A DNA stretch of 64,000 nt. It comes from Candidatus Zipacnadia bacterium. GTDB taxonomy: Bacteria > Armatimonadota > Zipacnadia > Zipacnadales > Zipacnadaceae. Location: the NCBI GenBank assembly GCA_029820565.1, contig JALGUR010000012.1:1-64000 (forward strand). Reading direction: 5' to 3'. The notes under the pieces are model-generated. The model searched no databases. It saw only the letters and a program-made list of their open reading frames with translations, and was not told the DNA's origin. Positions 35,586 to 43,896 of this stretch are shown here, piece after piece (position 1 is the first letter of the stretch; each line of letters opens with the position of its first letter). A program made the translations under genes and the position numbers.

Positions 35586-36572
35586 ATGACTGAGACGAGA
35601 GTGCGAGAATTCAGGCCCACAATCTACCATTGCACTGTGGGGCCGCACGAACCAGTACTAAGGCTACAACCCGGCGAGACGGTGGTGACCTGGTGCATAG
35701 ATGCCGCCGGCAAGGACGAGCAGGGCGAGCAGATAAGCCTGGCGCAGCTCGCCGGGCCTTGGGGGGCGCAGCAGAACATCGCTAACCCCCTGACTGGCCC
35801 CTTCTTTGTAGAAGGGGCTGAGCCGGGTGACGCGCTGGCAGTGCGCATAGCACAGATTGACCTCACTCGCGATTGGGCCTGGTCGGCTAACCGGGATTAT
35901 TTCGGCTTCTTCAGCACTGAGGAACTCTATGGTCCGACCACTTTCACACCACCCCAGTGGTCTCCCGCCGAGCAGCGGGATTTCCGCTGGGAACTGGACA
36001 CCGATCAGGGCGTAGGGCGTCTGGCGCTGGCCCACAGCCGCCAGGAGCAAGTGGAGATTCCGCTGCATCCTTTTCTCGGCTGCCTCGGAGTCGCTCCGGA
36101 GCATGGCGAGACCAGAACGACAATGACTCCCGGCCGCCACGGTGGGAATATGGATTGCCCAGTCGTGCACGCAGGCGTTACCGCCTATTTGCCAGTCTTC
36201 GTGCCCGGCGGACTGCTGGTCATGGGCGATTGCCACGCCGCCCAGGGAGATGGCGAGTTGTGTGGCGTAGCCCTGGAGGTCCCCTGTCAGGTGCGCTTTA
36301 CCGTGGATGTAGTTAAGCCCGGGCACATCCGCTGGCCTCGTGTGGAGGATGAAGAGCACATAATGACCATCGGTAGCGTCCGTCCCTTATCTGCGGCTTA
36401 TGCTGCCGCCCATGTGGAACTAATCAACTGGCTGGTGGACGACTACGGCTTTGATAGATTTGAGGCACTGCAGGTTCTCTCCCAGGTGGGCTCGGCCCGG
36501 ATCGGGAACGTCGTGGACCCTAATTATTCGGTCGTCGCGCGTTTCCCAAAATGCTATCTGCCTAATCTATGA
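35586..36572 (+). CDS. Acetamidase/formamidase family protein
   Basis: A 328-residue amidase of the FmdA/AmdA family, which hydrolyses formamide or acetamide to ammonia and the acid. Signature parts: NPLTGPFFVEGAEPGDALAV, HPFLGCLGVAPEHGE, GRHGGNMDCPVV (metal site), VFVPGGLLVMGDCHAAQGDGE and the C-terminal RIGNVVDPNYSVVARFPK. AAAGGAG stands before the ATG. No signal peptide. The acyl group cannot be predicted from this sequence. Confidence 0.9.
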   Translation: MTETRVREFRPTIYHCTVGPHEPVLRLQPGETVVTWCIDAAGKDEQGEQISLAQLAGPWGAQQNIANPLTGPFFVEGAEPGDALAVRIAQIDLTRDWAWSANRDYFGFFSTEELYGPTTFTPPQWSPAEQRDFRWELDTDQGVGRLALAHSRQEQVEIPLHPFLGCLGVAPEHGETRTTMTPGRHGGNMDCPVVHAGVTAYLPVFVPGGLLVMGDCHAAQGDGELCGVALEVPCQVRFTVDVVKPGHIRWPRVEDEEHIMTIGSVRPLSAAYAAAHVELINWLVDDYGFDRFEALQVLSQVGSARIGNVVDPNYSVVARFPKCYLPNL

Positions 36573-36631
36573 CACTTCCGAACACGTCGCGGGCGTAGTG
36601 GCAGGCGCATCAGTTCGCTCTCTGTATTCCC

Positions 36632-36698
36632 GGTACGACAGGCGTCTCGCCTGTCGGCGACAACAGTAAGAAGGGACAGCCGGGACGGCTGTCCTACC
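36632..36698. repeat. Paired-hairpin repeat D (loops TCT and GGA)
   Basis: CGACAGGCG-TCT-CGCCTGTCG (36636-36656) and GGACAGCCG-GGA-CGGCTGTCC (36674-36694), each nine perfect pairs, bounded by GGTA and TACC. It has the same plan as repeat A, but the stems share no sequence with it. It is directly followed by AGGAGG and the short gene at 36716. Together with the short gene and the repeat at 36840-36967 it accounts for the 36573-37001 gap. Confidence 0.82.
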
Positions 36699-36715
36699 AG
36701 GAGGACGAGGGAAAG

Positions 36716-36820
36716 TTGGCTCAGGTGGAGAAGGAAATTGATGAGACGGCGGCGAAACTGTGGGCGCTGATGGACGAGGAACTGGCCGCCATTAAGCAGA
36801 CTTTGCAGGATTTGCCATAG
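36716..36820 (+). CDS. Short 34-residue protein, copy 1
   Basis: A TTG-initiated frame of 34 codons, with AGGAGG eleven bases upstream. The product contains QVEKEIDETAAKLWAL and ELAAIKQTLQDL and should be mostly helical. It is about two-thirds identical to the 39-residue product at 38228-38347, and the codons differ at many silent positions, which argues that both are or were translated. The pattern EID..A.KLWGLTE.E resembles the C-terminal tail of Eco57I-type restriction-modification proteins (EID.LVY.LYGLTEEE), so it may be a relic of such a gene. Function unknown. Confidence 0.5.
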   Translation: MAQVEKEIDETAAKLWALMDEELAAIKQTLQDLP

Positions 36821-36839
36821 GGGAAAGTCGGGGCACCCT

Positions 36840-36967
36840 TCGGCAGGCTCCGGACAAGGCGGATGCCCCTCCTACAGTGGTCGGGAAGGGCGATCGGGCC
36901 GAGAACGGCCCGCCCACAGTAGTTGATGCTCGACTATATCGTAAAAGCGGCGTCCCCGCCGCGACCA
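36840..36967. repeat. Compound repeat with GCGGCG-TCCC-CGCCGC hairpin, copy 1
   Basis: It contains CACCCTTCGGCAGGCTCC, GATGCCCCTCCTACAGT, a GGGCCG-AGAA-CGGCCC hairpin, CCCACAGTAGTTGATGCT and GCGGCG-TCCC-CGCCGC (36947-36962). The last 55 bases align with 38373-38429. It lies between the first short gene and the frameshifted sialidase-like gene. Confidence 0.7.
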
Positions 36968-37001
36968 ATTACCCATCCAAAACAAAAACAGGAGGTCAAT
37001 A

Positions 37002-38157
37002 ATGGAGATCGCAACACGCCAACACGTGCGAATGCTGAGTGGGGAGGTAGCGAGAATGTTGAGCCGCTTTCATTGGCACTGGCAGTTCGTTGACGCCAGA
37101 TGTCTGATGAAGAACGACGATCACGGGCCCCAGGGCATAACTCCGCCCGTCATACCGTACGCGTCTTACACGCGAGACAGGGTCGTTCAACCACCACTCT
37201 CAGATAGCCAAATGCCAGGACCGGTATTATTTCGCCTGGTCGAACGGGCGGGTGGATGAAGAGGCTGAGGGACAGAGAGTGATGATTGCATCCTCGGATA
37301 ATGCCCGCCACTGGAGCGAGGCAGCAGTGGTAGTGGGCGGAGAGGCGGACAGTACGCTGGCCCACAACTGCGTAGCGCTGAAGGTCATTGATGACACTAT
37401 GTACCTGGTCGCGATGTCGGAGGATTGCACCAGAGATGCGAGTTCAGTGGGGATGCGCCGCATTGACCCGGAGAGCACGCGTATGGACATCTATGCGTCG
37501 CAAGATGGCGCTAACTGGGAGGTGGTCTATTCGTTCGGCGACAAGTTCAAGTGGATATTTGAGGCCCCCCGGCTGACGGCGGAGGGGCGGCTGATGTGTG
37601 TTTGCTGTACCTTGAGGAGTGGACCGGCCATCTTGCTGTGGCCCGGGAATGATATCTGCCAGGACCCGGAGGTCGTGTCGGTGCCCCAGCCCGAGGGGGC
37701 GCAGTTCCCATACGGGGAGGCCAGTTGGTATCAGAGAGATGACGGGCGCATCGTCATCTTCTGGCGCGACGAAGGTGGTTCCTGTAGGCTTTATGTGAAC
37801 TACAGTGACGATAACGGCCACACTTTTGCGCCCCCCATGATATCCGATATCCCTGACTCGATGAGCCGCGTTCACGCCGGGCGGCTGCGGGACGGCCGGT
37901 ACTATCTATGTAATAATGCCTTTCCCACTCTTCTCAATCGCCACCACCTGATGCTGATGTTGAGCGACGATGGGGACGAATTCAACAAAGTATACGTCCT
38001 GGTTGATGATCCCACCTCGCAACGACTGAAGGGACTTCTCAAGGCGGACGGTTATCAGTATCCCTGCTGTCTGGTAGAAGAAGACAGTCTGGTGGTGGGC
38101 TATTCCGTCAACAAAGAGGACATTGAGTGCGGCATTGTAGACCTGGCGCAGATATGA
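37002..38157 (+). pseudogene. Sialidase-like BNR protein with a frameshift near its N-terminus
   Basis: The first ATG (37002) has an ideal AGGAGG seven bases upstream and encodes MEIATRQHVRMLSGEV...DDHGPQGI...ASYTRD. Family-like coding then moves to another frame at about 37165-37185: FNHHSQIAKCQDRYYFAWSN, then GRVDEEAEGQRVMIASSDN. That frame has no start codon between the TAA at 37138 and the GTG at 37252. Downstream, YASQDGANWEV and YSDDNGHTFAPP are Asp-box-like. So one gene appears split by a single-base shift. This is either a true pseudogene, an assembly error, or translation from the GTG at 37252 giving a truncated 301-residue product. Confidence 0.75.
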
Positions 38158-38227
38158 GTCTGAGTCGCCCGCCACAGGCAGCCTAATCTGAATAGCAGAG
38201 CGCATATTCTGCACATTAGGAGGCGAG

Positions 38228-38347
38228 GTGAAGAAGAAGGAATTAGCCCAAGTCGAGCAGGAGATTGATAAGGTGGCGGCGAAATTATGGGGCCTGACAG
38301 AGAAGGAACTGGCTACCATTAAGTGGACCTTAGCAGATTTATCCTAA
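38228..38347 (+). CDS. Short 39-residue protein, copy 2
   Basis: A GTG start four bases after AGGAGG opens a 39-codon frame. The product has a Lys-rich start (VKKKELAQVEQEIDK), then VAAKLWGLTEKELATIK and ends WTLADLS. It matches the 36716 product at 23 of 34 positions. It lies directly after the frameshifted gene and before the repeat at 38358, repeating the order short gene - repeat - sugar-related gene. It is predicted helical and acidic-basic mixed. Relationship to restriction-modification C-termini is a resemblance only. Confidence 0.55.
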   Translation: MKKKELAQVEQEIDKVAAKLWGLTEKELATIKWTLADLS

Positions 38348-38357
38348 AGGCGAGATC

Positions 38358-38424
38358 GGGGCAAGGATGCCCCTCCCACAGTAGTTAATGCTCCACCATG
38401 CCGTAGGAGCGGCGTCCCCGCCGC
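38358..38424. repeat. Paired-hairpin repeat E, reversed order
   Basis: GGGGCA-AGGA-TGCCCC (38358-38373) followed by CTCCCAC, a 25-base spacer, then GTAGGAG and GCGGCG-TCCC-CGCCGC (38409-38424). The half-units are those of repeat C but face outward. Bases 38373-38429 align with 36913-36967. Confidence 0.75.
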
Positions 38425-38461
38425 GACCGATTTCATAGCCTAAGAACCTAAGGAGATGTCA

Positions 38462-39595
38462 ATGATGTCAGTGTGTGAAGAAGGCAATATAATCCAGGTC
38501 AACGCCGGCCCCCATAGCCGCAAAAATGCGATCGTACAGGTGATGTGCGAAGAAGTACGCGACTGTGTCGGCGGGCATACTCTGCACGAGATTGATGAAG
38601 GGGGCGATACCGTTGCCCAATTGCCAGTCCAGTGCCAGGCTGATGAGATGACCTTCATCATTCCGCAGATGGACGCCGGGGAGGTCAAGCAATATAAGAT
38701 TGGCCCCACTGCTGAAACGAAATCGGGCGTAACCATTGAGGAACAGGAAGGGCAGCTTGATTTCCTCATAGACGACCAACTATTCACCAGTTATGTGATA
38801 AAGGAAGGCATCGCTCGGCCTTACTGCTACCCGGTTTATGGTCCTGACGGTGTGGAGATAACCAATTTCGCACCCCAAGATCATATTCACCATAAATCAC
38901 TTTATGTAGCTCAGGGCGAGGTAAATGGCTATGACAACTGGAGCGAACTGGAAGGGCACGCCTACACGGTCAACCAAGATTATCATATAGTTGGCGAGGG
39001 TCCAGTCTATGCCGAGTTGCTGGCTCTAAATGACTGGCAGACCGCTGATGGTGAGAAACTGTTAGCCGAAGAAACCAGTATCCGGGTGTACAATCTGCCC
39101 GACAGCGGTCGGTTTATGGATTTGACCACCACGTGGATAGCGGCCTATCAAGGAGTACTCCTGGGTGATACCAAAGAGGCCGGTAATATATCAGTACGTG
39201 TGGCGGAAAGTATGGAGGAGCGCCATGGCGGCACCATAGTCAACGGCTATGGAGGTATTGGTGAGGCAGAATGCTGGGGCCAGCGCGCCCCCTGGGTGGA
39301 CTACTATGGCCCGGTAGAGGACCGGACGGTAGGCATTGCTATCTTTGACCACCCCCATAACTTCCGCCATCCCACCTGGTGGCACGTGCGCGGCTACGGG
39401 CTATTCACCGCCAACTGCTGGGGCCTGCACGACTTCTATGACGATTGGTCACTGCGCGGCGACCACAGTATGCCCCAGGGTGATATACTCCAGTTCACCT
39501 TCCGCCTGTATCTGCATGCCGGCGATGTTACTCAGGCCAATGTGGCTGGGCGATACTTAGACTACGCCCATCCACCCACAGTATTAGAGCAGTAA
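38462..39595 (+). CDS. DUF6807 (PmoA-like) family protein
   Basis: About 377 residues. The central part matches the family often called methane oxygenase PmoA/DUF6807: YVIKEGIARPYCYPVYGPDG, FAPQDHIHHKSLYVAQGEVN, EETSIRVYNL and a C-terminal AIFDHPHNFRHPTWWHVRGY. The PmoA label is historical; these proteins occur in carbohydrate loci and have no link to methane oxidation here. No signal peptide. The ATG at 38462 is six bases after AAGGAG; the ATG at 38456 touches it directly and is unlikely. Neighbouring sialidase-like genes suggest a role in sugar-derivative catabolism. Confidence 0.82.
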   Translation: MMSVCEEGNIIQVNAGPHSRKNAIVQVMCEEVRDCVGGHTLHEIDEGGDTVAQLPVQCQADEMTFIIPQMDAGEVKQYKIGPTAETKSGVTIEEQEGQLDFLIDDQLFTSYVIKEGIARPYCYPVYGPDGVEITNFAPQDHIHHKSLYVAQGEVNGYDNWSELEGHAYTVNQDYHIVGEGPVYAELLALNDWQTADGEKLLAEETSIRVYNLPDSGRFMDLTTTWIAAYQGVLLGDTKEAGNISVRVAESMEERHGGTIVNGYGGIGEAECWGQRAPWVDYYGPVEDRTVGIAIFDHPHNFRHPTWWHVRGYGLFTANCWGLHDFYDDWSLRGDHSMPQGDILQFTFRLYLHAGDVTQANVAGRYLDYAHPPTVLEQ

Positions 39596-39664
39596 GACTA
39601 ATTTCTGAGGCGAGCGCACCACCGGAAGCGGATTTGGATTGGACGGTAGCTATTGATTGCTAAT

Positions 39665-40687
39665 CTACTCGCCAACTGCAGCTGGAAGAGGTAGGGTGTA
39701 ACCGCATTGGTTTCCTCTGCCTCTTATGGACAGTTTGTGTAAGGAGTGTGATATGGCCACTTTGGCATAACTGCCCCCATAATGCTCTGCGGCCAGAGTA
39801 ATATAGTTCACACCGCCGTAGACCGTCCACCGGTTGCGGTGTTTGTGGCCAAAGAAGCAAGCTATCACCTTCCCGTCAGCGGCCAACATCTCCCTTACCT
39901 GCCATCCATTGCCCACGTGTGATACCTCTTTCCCCACCGGCGGGAAAGGCACATCGCCTCCTTCGCCGGAGCCCTCAGGCGGGGTGTGGTGCAACTCCTC
40001 GTGACAGAAGACTACTTTCATCTTGCCCCGGTTGGTCGCCAAGTCCTGCGCCAGCCAGGCCCTCTGTGCCTCATCAATGGCATAGTGCCCGCATACTCCA
40101 TCATGGTCGGGCTGGTCCTCTGCTCGGGGCTTGTTATTCCCATCCAGAACAATGAAATGATATCCCTTTACGTCAAAGGAATAATACCGCCCCGGCATCT
40201 TTGTCACGGCCAGAAACTCGGCTTTGGTAATATCTTCTCCGCTGTGAGATCGTCTATACAGGTCCTCGGGCTCAGTGACCTCATCGCCGCCCTCAATCCA
40301 TCCTACGTCATGGTTGCCTATTACGATGTAGGCCGGGCAGGGGACGCTGGAAAAAAGAGCCCAGTGAAGTTTGAGGTATTCTAGCTGACAGTCATGCAAC
40401 TGCGGAGTCGTTTGCCCTTCGGCGCACTGACAGGCGAAGTCTCCCAAGTCAATGACAAAGTCGGGCTGCCACTGCTGCATTGCTTTGACGAAGTTCTGAG
40501 TGAAAGATAGATGACCGGGTGTACGCCCGCCTATCAAATGGTCATCGGCGCTTATTCCAAATCGAACTACCGGCATTACGGATTCGGCAGTTGGCTTCAC
40601 GGGGTTTTCGGTTGCCCGTGTATCTCCCCACCTCCCCAAAGACCCCAAGAGGAAAAGGGACATACTTAGCACCATAACTATCCGCAT
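39665..40687 (-). CDS. Secreted calcineurin-like phosphoesterase
   Basis: About 340 residues with a signal peptide (MRIVMVLSMSLFLLGSLG). The metallophosphoesterase motifs are FGISADDHLIGG (a variant of DxH), VIDLGDFACQ, VIGNHDVGW, VFCHEELHH and FFGHKHRNRW, in order, so a two-metal site is expected. AGGAGG lies seven bases before the ATG at 40687. It follows the gene at 40720 by 32 bases. The substrate is not indicated. Confidence 0.88.
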   Translation of the reverse strand: MRIVMVLSMSLFLLGSLGRWGDTRATENPVKPTAESVMPVVRFGISADDHLIGGRTPGHLSFTQNFVKAMQQWQPDFVIDLGDFACQCAEGQTTPQLHDCQLEYLKLHWALFSSVPCPAYIVIGNHDVGWIEGGDEVTEPEDLYRRSHSGEDITKAEFLAVTKMPGRYYSFDVKGYHFIVLDGNNKPRAEDQPDHDGVCGHYAIDEAQRAWLAQDLATNRGKMKVVFCHEELHHTPPEGSGEGGDVPFPPVGKEVSHVGNGWQVREMLAADGKVIACFFGHKHRNRWTVYGGVNYITLAAEHYGGSYAKVAISHSLHKLSIRGRGNQCGYTLPLPAAVGE

Positions 40688-40719
40688 AAGGTAACCTCCT
40701 CTTAGCAAGTATGGTCTGG

Positions 40720-41244
40720 TCACGTCTGTTCCTCTTTTTGAGGATTGGATACAGATAACTTAGGCGCCTGGTGTCTGAACACTATCTGACAGACCTCAGC
40801 CCCGCTGCACAGACTCTGAGGAATTTCAAACTCAAATTCGTCCCCAAACTCAGCGCACCACCCCCGGCATTCGGTGGGGCAGATGCGGCCGCTTATCTGC
40901 TCGGCGAGGTGCTCGCGGCCGCTGCTGCGTAGCAGTTCCAGCCACTGGCAGCGAAGGACCGTGAACCGTATGCTTTCAGGCTGCTGGTGGACTTCAAATT
41001 CATGACCGTCGGCCCGCAGCTTGAGGCCGAAGCAGGCGGCCAAATCCGCAATGGAATTGCCGGTAATGCCCAGAACCTCCCGGGCCTTACGGGCCTGAAT
41101 CTTGGGCATAACCTCCCATATCTTCTCATCCAGTTGCAGCGCCTGCTGGAAACCGTAGGCTTCCTCTACCATCACGAACCACAGGCCGTCCAGCGCCGTA
41201 TATGACCGCCGCAGGTATTCGCTTAGCGCCTTATCGTCACTCAC
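40720..41244 (-). CDS. DUF6125/ATC hydrolase-like protein
   Basis: A 174-residue soluble protein. The opening YTALDGLWFVMVEEAYGFQQ and ARKAREVLGI resemble the family that includes DUF6125 and L-2-amino-thiazoline-4-carboxylate hydrolase-like proteins. Cysteines in RCQWLELLRSSG, ICPTECRGWCAEF and SLCSGAEVC could bind a metal or a cofactor. It precedes the phosphoesterase gene in the same direction. Function is unknown, and the family link rests on recognised pattern only. Confidence 0.65.
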   Translation of the reverse strand: MSDDKALSEYLRRSYTALDGLWFVMVEEAYGFQQALQLDEKIWEVMPKIQARKAREVLGITGNSIADLAACFGLKLRADGHEFEVHQQPESIRFTVLRCQWLELLRSSGREHLAEQISGRICPTECRGWCAEFGDEFEFEIPQSLCSGAEVCQIVFRHQAPKLSVSNPQKEEQT

Positions 41245-41267
41245 TGTCGGTCACCTTCCTGCGCTCC

Positions 41268-43886
41268 TTAATACAGATCAATCATACTGCCTTCACCGGG
41301 GGCCAGCCAGATATCAAATACCTGGCCCGTACCCTCTTCCCGCAGGGGTATAGGGAAGCCGCCCTCAATGCCGCGGTCCACAGCCTGTGCGTAACGGTTG
41401 GCCAGCCGAATTGTCGCCTGGCCCATTTCCTTAACGTTTGGGTTGATGAGCGTCACATGCAGGGCCTTATCTCCCCGGCGCAGGACCATCTCCAACTCCG
41501 CCCCGTCGGACCAGACCGCCCGCGGCGCCGCCTGGTCCAGCAGTTCGTAGAACATTTCGGCCCCCGGCCCCCCGACCCGTAGGTCATCGACCCGAGCGGC
41601 CATAAGCACGTGCCCTTCACCATAATCAGCCAGAAAGGTCTGCGCATAATCAGGGCTAATGTCCCGTATGCCCGCTCGCAGCTTCCCAACGTTTATCTTC
41701 CAACCTAATTCACCCCAGGGCCGATATTGAATTGCCCCGAAGACTTCAGCCATCAAGGCGTCATCTTTGACCCCATACGGCGTGAAGCCACCGGCGATGC
41801 CAGCGCTAATCAGCGTGCCGCCTGACTTGACCCACGGCAGAATCTTCTCCGTGAGACCCGGAGGGAAGTGGGTCGCACACGGCAGTATCAGCACTTGATA
41901 ACGGTCAAGGTTGTCCTGACCTGCAAGGAAATACTCTTCGGGGACGAATGCGTAATGGTAGTTGCGCTTGTAGAGCAGGTCGTGCAGGTTACGAGTGGCT
42001 GTGGTGACCGCATCCTCAGGTCCAGTTGGCCAGCCACAGATTTGCGAAGCCGAGGGCTTCAGCATCGCAATCTGCGGCTCTACTACGGGTGCACTGAGCC
42101 AGACGTCTTCCATTGAGCGCAATTTGCGCTTGAGTGGGCCGATGATGCCGGCCGAACGGCGCAGCAGGCTGTATCCGCTCTCAAAAACCAGCATATTGTT
42201 GTAGGCGGCGCCGCCGTAAGTGTCGGCACTACCATAGAGCCTCATGAGCGTCCGCCCCCAGCCCACCATGCGCCACAGGTTGCGGCGCGCCACAGCCCGC
42301 ACCACCTCCTCGGGTGGGTCAGACCAGTTCTCCGGGCTATTCCAGATACATTCGCAGATGCCCGTAGTCCGGTTCAGGGCGCGGTGGATTGACCAGTTGA
42401 ACACCTCCTCCAGAGGACTCTGGTCTTCGCTGCCATATACGTCACAGCAATCGGCCGCCCAACGAAAGCTGTCGCGTCCCCCACACAGGTAGCCGTCCAG
42501 CCAGCCGTAGCTGGGCGAGACGGAAATCGGGTGGTTGGGGTCAGCCGCCTTGAGCAGATCGTAGCACCAGGCCAGATAGTCGGCGTAACTATCCTTGAGA
42601 AAGCGGTTGAACTCATAGTATAGCGGCGGGCAGGCGCCCGTGGATAGACTCTTAAGCAGTTCAGAGCGCTCCGGTTCAGGACCATGCCATACATCGGGTG
42701 GCGGCTGGATGCTTGCGAAATCCTCGTATGCGCTTCGCCAAGCCTCGTTGAGCCTTTCAATGGTCGCAAACTTCGTCCGCAAGTACTCCCGGAAGGCCTG
42801 CGCAGCGGCCGGGGTGCGCCCGCCTGTGGGCCACCTGCCCCACAGCCCCTCGTGCGTATCGTTCAGTTCCGGCTCCCAGGCCGTCGTATACATCAGCACG
42901 TTCGGGTCGTCCCGGAACCGTTCCCCGACATGTTTGAGGTAATCCGCAAACATCTCGCGGACAGTCGGGTTGTAGAAGTCCAGGATTGCGCCCCAATAGG
43001 CGTCCCACCCCCGGAACGGCCCGGGCCGGGTGATGCCCTCGCCGCGGTGCTCCAGAAACCAATCCCGCGGGCAGTACATCCGCTGGTGCACGGCGCAGGG
43101 GACCAGGATCTGGGTCTGCCGGCCGCGGGAGGCGGCCGCGGCTATGGGTGATACCTTGTAGGTCCCATACAACCCCGGGAAACCGGCCCTCTCGAAGTCG
43201 CTGCCCAGAAGCTCTAAGGCGGGATGGTCCTTCTCATGGGGGGAGCCGATGCTCAGAATAATCCCGATAGGTGTCCCGTCGGGCTCCAGTGTCGCTGAGG
43301 GCTTGTCTGCGAAGCGTGGCGTACGTGCCAAGCGGGGAATACCTCGTGCGCTGTCGGTCCTCTCTTGAAGCCTGGCGAGCGAAGAACGGTATGACTCAAG
43401 CGCCTGCTGAGCGGCCACCCGTGCTGCCTGGCAATCCGCTATGAAGCGCTCCCGCGCAGTCGCCCTCGCTGCCGCGTCGGCCGCCAGCCGCTGCGCCTCA
43501 GGAGTTAGGGCAATCACCTGCTTTTTCCGGTCCTTGGTCTCGCCGAAATGTGCCTGGTAAAGGTGAAAGAAGCGGTCCTGCAGCACTTGTAGCTTCATGC
43601 TGAGAGCCTTCAGGTCGGCGGGGAACAAATGGGGCGCGCCGCGGCCCTCACCTCGCCACCCCTGAAGATGGCCCCGGGCCCGGCGTGCGGCTTGGGCTGT
43701 CATCAGTGCCTCATTAAAGGCCACGACGGCTTCCGCCTGCACTAAGCGCACTTCCAGCAGGGCGGCCTTTTCCTCCTCGGAGGCTACGGCCTCCTGCGCC
43801 TGAGCGCTGCAACTCAACCCCAACAGCACTAAAACCAGTAGCAGTCCGCTGAATATCTGGTGCCCGCTGATACGCTTTGGCGACAT
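41268..43886 (-). CDS. Large secreted GH42-like beta-galactosidase family protein
   Basis: About 872 residues with signal peptide (QIFSGLLLVLVLLGLSCSAQA). Residues about 35-200 are helical and Ala/Arg-rich, possibly coiled coil. Then a TIM barrel with TTAWEPELND (candidate acid/base Glu) and ICECIWNSPENW (candidate nucleophile Glu). From about residue 600 a flavodoxin-like trimerisation domain follows (YQVLILPCATHFPPGLTEKI, GGTLISAGIAG). A C-terminal beta domain ends the protein. This order fits GH42-type enzymes, though the long helical N-terminus is unusual. AGGAG precedes the ATG at 43886, ten bases after the mutase gene. Confidence 0.75.
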   Translation of the reverse strand: MSPKRISGHQIFSGLLLVLVLLGLSCSAQAQEAVASEEEKAALLEVRLVQAEAVVAFNEALMTAQAARRARGHLQGWRGEGRGAPHLFPADLKALSMKLQVLQDRFFHLYQAHFGETKDRKKQVIALTPEAQRLAADAAARATARERFIADCQAARVAAQQALESYRSSLARLQERTDSARGIPRLARTPRFADKPSATLEPDGTPIGIILSIGSPHEKDHPALELLGSDFERAGFPGLYGTYKVSPIAAAASRGRQTQILVPCAVHQRMYCPRDWFLEHRGEGITRPGPFRGWDAYWGAILDFYNPTVREMFADYLKHVGERFRDDPNVLMYTTAWEPELNDTHEGLWGRWPTGGRTPAAAQAFREYLRTKFATIERLNEAWRSAYEDFASIQPPPDVWHGPEPERSELLKSLSTGACPPLYYEFNRFLKDSYADYLAWCYDLLKAADPNHPISVSPSYGWLDGYLCGGRDSFRWAADCCDVYGSEDQSPLEEVFNWSIHRALNRTTGICECIWNSPENWSDPPEEVVRAVARRNLWRMVGWGRTLMRLYGSADTYGGAAYNNMLVFESGYSLLRRSAGIIGPLKRKLRSMEDVWLSAPVVEPQIAMLKPSASQICGWPTGPEDAVTTATRNLHDLLYKRNYHYAFVPEEYFLAGQDNLDRYQVLILPCATHFPPGLTEKILPWVKSGGTLISAGIAGGFTPYGVKDDALMAEVFGAIQYRPWGELGWKINVGKLRAGIRDISPDYAQTFLADYGEGHVLMAARVDDLRVGGPGAEMFYELLDQAAPRAVWSDGAELEMVLRRGDKALHVTLINPNVKEMGQATIRLANRYAQAVDRGIEGGFPIPLREEGTGQVFDIWLAPGEGSMIDLY

Positions 43887-43896
43887 CGAATTTCTC

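Noticed and set aside
38462..39595. Reading the DUF6807 protein as a methane monooxygenase subunit
   Set aside because: The PmoA label is a naming accident for this family; the sequence has no membrane helices or copper-site pattern of particulate methane monooxygenase and sits among sugar genes.
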